DNA from: Panacagrimonas sp052387335
Lineage (GTDB): Bacteria > Pseudomonadota > Gammaproteobacteria > Nevskiales > Nevskiaceae
Assembly (NCBI GenBank): GCA_052387335.1
Contig: JBQTJH010000109.1
Location: forward strand, 1 to 45,616
Length of the DNA: 45,616 nucleotides
Direction: 5' to 3'
Shown: positions 35,834-44,800 of the stretch, piece by piece
How positions within the stretch are numbered: the stretch's first letter is position 1
Layout of the letters: every line of letters begins with the position of its first letter
Made by a program: the position numbers and the translations under genes
The notes under the pieces: model-generated
What the model was told of the DNA's origin: nothing
Database searches by the model: none
Seen by the model: the letters and a program-made list of their open reading frames with translations, nothing else

Positions 35834-38800
35834 ATGCCCAGCGTGCCCGCAACCGCAAGGACAGTGGCTTCGAGGCCGCGACCCGCGTGCAGGATCGCGC
35901 AGGCGACGGCAGTTGACTTGGTCTTGGCCCTGGTCCTGGTGTCAGCCGCGCCCGCAGCATCTGCGCAAACCTGCGTCACGCCGCCCGCAGGGCTGATTCA
36001 CTGGCAGGGGGCCGAGGACAATCTGGACGACCTCGCCGGCTTCTATAACGGCAATCCGGACAACACCGGCGTCAGCTTCATCGACGGCCAGGTTGGCCGT
36101 GGCCTCACCTTTGACGGTAGCGACGATCAGGTCGTAGTAGACATCTCGCTCGCCGAGCAGATGGAGGTACGTAACAACTTCACATTCGAATTCTGGGCGC
36201 GACCCGATGGAGAGACCGCCGATTGTTCGGAGGGCGCATCGCAGAATTGTGCTGGCGTTGTGCAGCGCTTCGCCATTGGCCACCAGGTGGGACCCGATAC
36301 CGCGGAAGGCAGCAGCGCCGGTGTCGGCGTGGCGGTGGGTACCAATGCCATCTGCGTCTCCGAGCACGCATCCTTCCACGTGCCCTGCCTGGCGCGTTAC
36401 GAACCGCCGCAGCCGTTCGACGACTGGATTCACATTGCCGCGGTGATGGAGAACAAGCAGCCGCGCATCTATGTCAACGGCGTGCTGGTGCGCACCGGCG
36501 TCACCAGCACCAAGACCTTTAACTTCGCGTCCTTCTTTCGCATCGGCAATGTCGGCGTTGCGGGTATCCCCAACGCCTATCGAGGCGATCTGGACGAGAT
36601 CTCGGTCTACAAGCGTGTGCTGACGGATGTGGAGATTCAGCAGATCTTCGACGCCGGCCGCGGCGGCAAGTGCAAGCCGGCCTGTCTCGCCAATCTGACC
36701 GAGGGCGTAACCACCGATCTCTGGGACACGGCGCAGGGCAGCAGCGTCTTGTCCACCAGCGGTCTGCTCGGCACGTCCGTGGCAACCGATCTGTTCGGCA
36801 CCACGCTGAGTTCGGTAGAGCCCGGACACATCCTATTTCGCAACGACCAGCCGGACAACGCCGTGCACACGGTGGAGTGGCAGACCCCGCGCCTGATGAC
36901 CGCCGAGCAGTTCAAGCTGCGTGCCTCGCACGACAACCTGGTCGATACCACGCGCGCCTTCCGCGAATTCCGGCTGTTCGGCTTCGATCCGCTCAGCAGC
37001 AGCTTCGTGCAGCTGTACCGCTCGCCCATCGTGTTTCCCTACGCCGGACCGTCCTCAATCCAGCCGCCGGATACCCGCGGAAGCCATTTGTACGCCTGTC
37101 CCAACATCCGACCGCTGGCCAGCAATCGCTTCCGTGCCGAATTCGTGCAGCGCGGCGCCGGCATCAACTCCGGCCCGCGCGTGTTCGAGTTGGACGGACT
37201 GGACACCGCGAACAACGAATGCGGACCCGACGGTCTGCTGGCGTGGTATCGCGGCGACGGCGACGCTCGCGATTCCATCGGCACCCGTCACGGCAGCTTG
37301 CAGAACGGCGCGACATTCGCCGCCGGACAGGTCGGAAACGCGTTCCGGCTCGACGGCGTGGATGACTACGTGGACATCGTCGCCGCGCCGCAACCACTCA
37401 CGGCCTTGAGTGTGGACGCCTGGATCAGGGTCGATATCGATGCGCCAACGGCGCACGGCGGCGCCGTCTACGCGCGGCGTGATCCGCTGTCAGCTGAAGG
37501 CTTCATGGTGGTGGTGGCGGCTGACGGGCGCATCCAGGTCACGATGCGCACCAACCAGCCGGTCAGCGTCTACAACAGCGAACCGGGAGTGATCAGCCGC
37601 GGCGTGCTCCAACACCTCGCAGTGAGCTATGACCCGGCGACAGGTCCCAAGGCCTATCGGAACGGCGTCGAAGTGCCCCTGGTCCCGAATGGAGCTCCAG
37701 CAAGCGGCAATCTCATCCTCAGCAGCCAGCATGTCATCGGCCGCCGGCAGACCGCTGCGACCGGCGAAGGCGCGGTCGGTGCCCTGTATTTCAAAGGCCT
37801 GATTGACGAATTGCACATCTATCACCGGGCGCTGTCACCGACCGAAGTCCAGGAAATTTTCAGCACCGGCACGGACGGCATCTGCGGTCCGCAGGGCCCC
37901 GATATCGACCTCGCCTGCCTGATTACCGACAGCCCCGATCCGGTCGCCACCGGCGCGCCTCTGTCCTACACCGTGCAGGTCTCCAACCAGCACCCCGACG
38001 CGCCGGCCAGCGGCCTGAGTTCCACCTTCAGCCGTCCTGCGGGCAGCAGCTTCCTGTCTGCCGGCGGCGACGGCTGGAGCTGCACCGGTACCGGGCCAGT
38101 GAGCTGTACGCGCAGCACACCGCTCGCCAGCGCGGCCTCGTCCAGCTACACCGTGAACCTGACGGCGCCAAGCGCGGCGGGTTCGATCACCGCCGCCTGT
38201 TCGGTCAGTGGCGCACAAGTCGATCCGAACACCGCCAACAACAGCGACACGCAGAACACGCAGGTGCAGGCGGCGGACACCACGCCGAACGCCTTCGACT
38301 TCGACGACCCTGCTGGAGTGGCCGTCGGCAGCCTGCAGACCTCCAACAGTGTCACGCTCGCCGGCTTCAATGTGCCGCTGGCCATCAGCGTCAGCGGCGG
38401 CGAGTACAGCGTGAACAGTGCTGCATTCACCAGTGCGTCGGGCACGGTAAATGCCGGTGATAGGGTGCGCGTGCAGCACACCTCAGCAGGCGGCTGCACC
38501 ACGACCGTGCTGACGGTGGGCAGCGTGAGCGGGCGCTTCACCTCGACCGCCCCGGTCAGCGGCACGCCGGGCACGCTGGATGCGTGTTTTGACACCGACG
38601 GCTACAAGGTCCGCGCCATTCCCAGCGGCAACTACCCCTCCCAGCAGGGGGATACGGTGTTCACCGTCATCGCGCAGTTTCTCCAAGTCCTGCCCGACGG
38701 CGGCGTGGTCGTGGCCTCGGGCGTCACCTCCATCAACGGCGCGCAAACAGTCGCAGGCTCGCTGTTTCAACTGCGCGCCGACGGCAGTGACGACACCGGC

Positions 38801-41800
38801 TTCAGTGGTGATGGCCTGGTGATCGGAAACAGCGCGGATAACGTGACCCTGGGGTTCAGCGCCTTCGAGCGGCAGAGCGATGGTCGCCTGGTAGCGGTCC
38901 TGCCGCTGCGCTCCAGCGGCAACATCGCGGTCCAGCGCTTCAATGCGGATGGCAGCCTCGACCCGGGTTTCGGCGTCTCGGGTTCGGCGGTGGTACCGCG
39001 CAGCCAGCTATGCAGCAGCGGCACGCTCTTGCCCACCGCAATGCTGATCGAGTCCGACGGCCGCATCGTCGTTGGCGGAACCTGCGATAACGGCGCCGGC
39101 GGTGGAAGCCCCACCTTTTCCAGCTACTTCCTGTTCCGGCTCAATGCCAATGGCTCGCTGGATGACGGCTCCGCGAACGACTCTACGCCCGGCGACGGCT
39201 TCAGCGTCGGCGATGGCAGCAACGGCATTTTCCTGAACGCCAACGCAGACCCCTTTTACAACTCTGGCGGGGAGGCACGTCAGGTGGTGCTACTGCCGCA
39301 GGATCGCGGCGCCGAGGGGCAGCACATTCTGGCCGTTATCGCGACGAATACAGTGAGCGGCGGAGCGCGCACCCAGCGGGGTGTGCTGTTCATCCGCCAC
39401 CGGCCGGACGGCTCCCGCGACACCAGCTTTGGCAGCAATGGCCTGCGTGACATCGCCTTGCCCGCAACCAATCAGAACAACTCCGGTTTGCATGCCGCCA
39501 GCCAGAACGACGGCCGCATCGTCTTTGTCAGCAGCGCGGTGATTGGACGCGTGACCGCAGAGGGGGTGCTCGATGCCAGTTTCGGCGGCGACGGCTTGAT
39601 TTTTCGTAATGGCCCCGGGTCATCGGCACCCTTCAACCATCGCGAACTGACCACTGACCTCGCCTCCTTCAGCGACTTCGATCCGCGTGCGCTGCTGGTC
39701 CAGCCGGACGGGCGCATCCTGCTCGCCGGTATGGGTGGCAGCGAGCCCTTCGTGAACGCGAGCACTCAGCTACGTGTGGCGCGCCTGCTGGCGGATGGCA
39801 CGCCGGATCTGAGCCTGGGTGATGATCGCATCGAGATTCCCGCCATCAATACCCGCGGATACAACAGGGAGCCGGTGACGCTCGGTCTGGACGGGCAGGG
39901 CCGCATTCTGCTGGCAGCGATGAGTGGCGAGGGCGATACGGTGACCGACCGGCCGGTGGTCGCACGCCTGCTTGGTGCCACCGGTATCGAGCCGAACATT
40001 CGCCCCGACGCTTTCAGCTTCACCGACCAGACCGCGGTGCCGGTCAACACCACCCGCACCTCCAATCCGATCACGGTGGCGGGACTGGGCACGGGCGCCT
40101 CTGCCTTGATCCGCGTTGATGGCGGCACCTATTCCATCGGCTGCACCGGCACCTTCACCGATGCAATGGAGAAAGTGCAGAACGGGCAGACCGTCTGTGT
40201 GCGCCACACTAGTGGCGTCGGCGAAGGTGTATCGGTGAACACCACCCTGCGCGTCAGCGCGGGCGCGGACGAGTTTAGCGATGTCTTCACCAGCACCACA
40301 CCCGGACAGCCAACCGTGCTGGAGTTCTCGGTGGATAGCCAGGACGTCAGCGAAGGTGCGGGTACGATCAACGTCACCATCACGCGTTCCGGTGGCACGA
40401 CCGGCGCCGCCTCGGTTGTCATCTCCAGCTCGGACGGAACGGCGACCGTGACCGATGGCGACTATCAGGCACTGAGCACGTCGATCAACTTCGCGGCCGG
40501 CGAGACCTCTCGTCCGGCACAGGTCACGATCAACGATGACGATCGCGACGAGCCCACGGAAAACTTCCGTCTGCGTCTCGCCTCGCCGAGTGCCAACGCC
40601 TCGATCGGGGCGCGGTCCAGCATGACCGTCAACATCCTGGACAACGACGATCCTCGCCCGGGAACGCTGCAATTCCAAAGCAACGCCGTCAACGTCGCCG
40701 AGAACGCTGGCAGCGTCTTGCTGACGGTGACGCGCACCGGCGGCACGGACGGCGCCGTCTCCATCGTCGTTGCGACCGCCAACGGCAGCGCCACCGCCGA
40801 TGGCGAAGGCCAGCCCTCGCAAGACGATTACCAATCGCGGAACGAGACCTTGAGCTGGCTTTCCGGTGACGCCACACCGAGAACCGTGACCGTTCCGATC
40901 CTCGACGACACCCGCGTCGAGGGCGACGAAACCTTTTCCGCCAGCCTTTCCAATCCCACGGGCGGCGCCCTTCTCGGCATGCCCAGCGGCGTCACCGTTA
41001 CGATTCTGGATAACGAAGTGGCGATGCCGGGCACCTTGCAGTTCTCCAATGCCACGTACGCCGTCACCGAGAACGGCGCGCTCGCCACCATCGACGTGAC
41101 CCGCGTCGGCGGCATCGATGGTGCGGCGTCCGTGGATTACGCCAGCAGCGACGGCACGGCCCAAAATCCTGCGGATTACCTGTCCGCGACCGGCACGCTG
41201 GAATGGGGTAACGGGGAAGCGGGCGTGAAGAGTTTCACGGTGATGATCGTCGATGACACGTCCGACGAATCTGATGAAGCGCTAAATCTGACGCTGAGCA
41301 ATCCTACGGGCGGTGCGGTGCTCGGCACGCCCTCATCCGCAACCCTCGTCATCACGGACGACGAAGCCGATCGCGGCCGGGTACGCCTGGTTGCGGCGAA
41401 CTTTGATCTGGCGGCCGACACCCTGTTTGTGTGCGCAGTGCGTGAGCAAGGCAGCGCCGGTGTGCTGCGTGTGCGCGGCAACCTGGGCGCTGTCACCGAC
41501 GTCGCGTTCCGGTCCAATCGTGCTGACCCTGACGTATTGATCTGGTCCGACGGCGACACAGCGCCGAAATGCTTCGACCTCACTGCCTCGACGCAGGCCG
41601 GTGCGGCTGATTTTTCACTGACCTTGTCGGGTCTCGACGGCACGACGCTCGGTACTCCTTCCAGTGCCGCGGTGAGCCGCTTCGGCCCCGGCAACACCGG
41701 GCGCTCCAGCAGTTCGCTGCGCCTCGGCGGGTCGGATCTCATTCTCACCGAGCGCTTCCGCGAAGATGATGGCAGCGTCTCGCTCCAGATCCGGCGGCCG

Positions 41801-44800
41801 AGCGGCACCTCGGCGGTACAGGTCCGCGTCCGCACCTTGGCGGACTCGCTGGTCCCCGGCGATGCCAGCGCCACGGCGGGCGATGATTTCACACCGGTGG
41901 ACACCGTCGTCGCGTGGGCTGCGGGCGATACCTCCTCAAAGCTCGTGAACACCGGCATCACGGCGGACAGTCTCGAAGAAGGACCCGAGTGGTTTTCCGT
42001 GATCATGCAAGACCCGGATGATCCGGCTACGGCGCTGGGCGTCCCGGTCATGCGGCTACGCATAGACCCGGCGGATGCGGGCCGCATTCGCTTCAACGGC
42101 GATCCGTTTGAAACTCGCGAAGGCCGTCCGGGAGTGATCCAGTTGCGGCGCGAAGGTTCCACCGCGGGTGCGGTCAGCGTCACGTTCACAGCAGAAGCTC
42201 ATTCCGGGACCAGTGCGAGCCCCGGCGAGGATTTCATTGCCACAACTCAAACCGTATCGTTTGCCGATGGGCAAGATCGTGTCGAAGTAGTAGTACAGAC
42301 GCTGGTCGATACCGTGGATGAGGCTGCCGAGACGGTACAGCTAAGGCTCAGCAACCCGCTCGGCGGAGCGTCTCTGGACGGAGACCCATTCAGCCCTGAA
42401 CCTCTGATCGCTTCGTTGCGAATACTGGATGGGCCGGTAGCTCGCATCGCACCGTCTTCGATTACACAGCTTGAGCCGGAAGCACTTCAGGAGCTCAGCG
42501 TCCGCATCGATCTCAGCGTTGCCACCGACGTCGATGTCGTCGTGCCGCTAATTCTGGAGCCGACGGTATCTGGCGAGACCGCCGTCACGCGCGATGCAGA
42601 TTTCCAGCTGGCTGCCGACAGCATCACGATTCCGGCAGGTCAGCTGTCAGCCGCAATACCGCTGACCTTGTTGCCGGACAATGCGATTGAAGCGGACGAG
42701 ACCCTGCGCATCGGACTGGGCAGCGCCGTCGGCGCAACGATCGATCCGCTGGCGCGCACGTTGACCTTGGTGTTGTCGAATGACGATTCTCATGGCTCCC
42801 TGCAACTCCCTTTCGCCACCCAAGTCGTCGACGAGAGCGGGGGAGTCATCACCCTGCGCGTTCAACGCACCGGAGGCAGTATCGGGCCAGTCAGCGTTCG
42901 CGTAAGCACGGTGGATGGCACCGCTACTGCGGCTGACGGGGATTACCAGGCAAGTACGACGACACTGAACTGGGCCAATGACGACGCGGAAGAAAAGTTC
43001 TTTCAGGTACGCATCAACGAGGACCTTCGCGACGAGCCCGATGAGGTCTTTCGCGTCATGCTCTCGCAGCCCGGCGGCGGCGCGCTGCTGGGCCCGGCGA
43101 GCACCGAAGTCATCATTCTGGACAACGATGTTGCCGCGCGTGGGAGTTTGCAGTTCTCCAGCGCCACCTACTCCGTTGCAGAGAACGGCACGCTCGCCAA
43201 CATCGGCGTGACCCGCGTCGGCGGCACCGACGGAGCGGTATCTGTGAACTACGCCACCGCCAACGGCACTGCCGTGAGTCCGGCGGACTACACCGCTGCC
43301 ACCGGCACGCTGAACTGGATCAACGGCGAGGGAGGCACGAAGAGTTTCTCGGTGATGATCATCGATGACTCCACTGCAGAATCCAGCGAAACGGTAAACC
43401 TTACGCTCAGCAATCCAACTGGAGGCGCAAATCTGGGCACGCCCGCCAGCGCAGCGCTTACGATTATAGATAACGAGCCGGGCCGCGGTGCGATAAGACT
43501 GCTGGCGAGCCGCTTTGAAACCGGTAACGACCTGCTCTTCATCTGTGCGGTGCGCGAGAACGGCGTTGCCGGGCAGGCTTCGGTGCGCCTGCTAGTAGAG
43601 GGTCAGGCGGTGCGTATTCAGCCCGCCACCAGTCCGATCATGAGCTGGGCGGATGGGGAGGACGAACCCCGCTGCGTGGACCTGGACGTGCAAATCGGTT
43701 CGGGTGCGCCTGACTTCACCGTTCGACTGGAGCCGTTCGGCACCGGGACTGTGCTCGGCTCTCCATCGAGCGCGACGGTGGATCGCTTCAATCCGCCCGG
43801 CGGGGACCGGGGGCCACTGTCGTTACGGCTGGGTGATTCCGATACCGATACTGCGATCGCCGCATCTGAAGCAGACGGCGCTCTGTTGTTGGAGGTGACC
43901 CGTCCGCGTGGATCGTCCGCAGCCAGTGTTCGCGTTCGCACGGTAGCTAACAGCTTCGGTTCGACCATCGCCTCTGCGACTGAGGGTGCCGATTACTTAC
44001 CCGTGGACGTGGTGCTGAATTGGGCTCAAGGAGATGTAGCGCCCAAGCCAATCACCATCCCCATCGTCGATGATGGCGTAGCCGACCCCGGAGAGGCATT
44101 CTCGGTGCTGATGCAGGATCCGAGCGATCCGCAACTGGCGCTAGGCATTCCGGTCAAACGTGTTTTCGTCGTGTCCAATTCCGCCGGACAGCTGCGTCTC
44201 AGCGCTCCCGCCTACTCGACGGATGAAGGCGAGCCGGCACCGATCGAAATACAGCGCATCGGCGGTACGGCTGGACAAGTGAGCGTCACGCTGACGACGA
44301 GTGCGGCGACAGGCCCTTCCGCTGCAGCCGCTGGCCGCGACTTTTTGCCCCGGGCTCACACTGTCACTTTCGAACAGGATCAGACCAGCGCCGTTTTCGA
44401 GGTCGATACGCTTACCGATCTGGTCAGCGATCCTGACAGTCAAGTGCTACTGCGTCTGAGCGATCCAGCAGGCGGCGCCACAATCGGGAGCCCGTCTGAA
44501 GCAGCGCTGACCATCCGCGACCTTCCGGTCGTCGGCTTCCAGCAGACGGCATCTTCCGTTGAGGAACCTGGACTGGGATTTTTCGTACTGCATCCCGTGC
44601 GGGTCTTTCTGTCAGTCCCGTCGGACCGAGACGTGACGATCCCAATCATCATCGAACTGGTATTGGCAGGACAGACCGCTGCCGCACAAAGCTCAGATTT
44701 CGTTCTCTCTCCCAGCAGTATTTCCATACCAGCAGGCCAAACGAGCGCGAGTGTCCTGGTTCACATATTTTCGGATAGCTCTGACGAACCCGACGAGACA

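Noticed and set aside
39770..42189. Two long minus-strand frames (464 and 337 residues) under the giant gene
   Set aside because: They follow the Calx-beta repeats in antisense and repeat with them. The plus frame has continuous recognisable domains.
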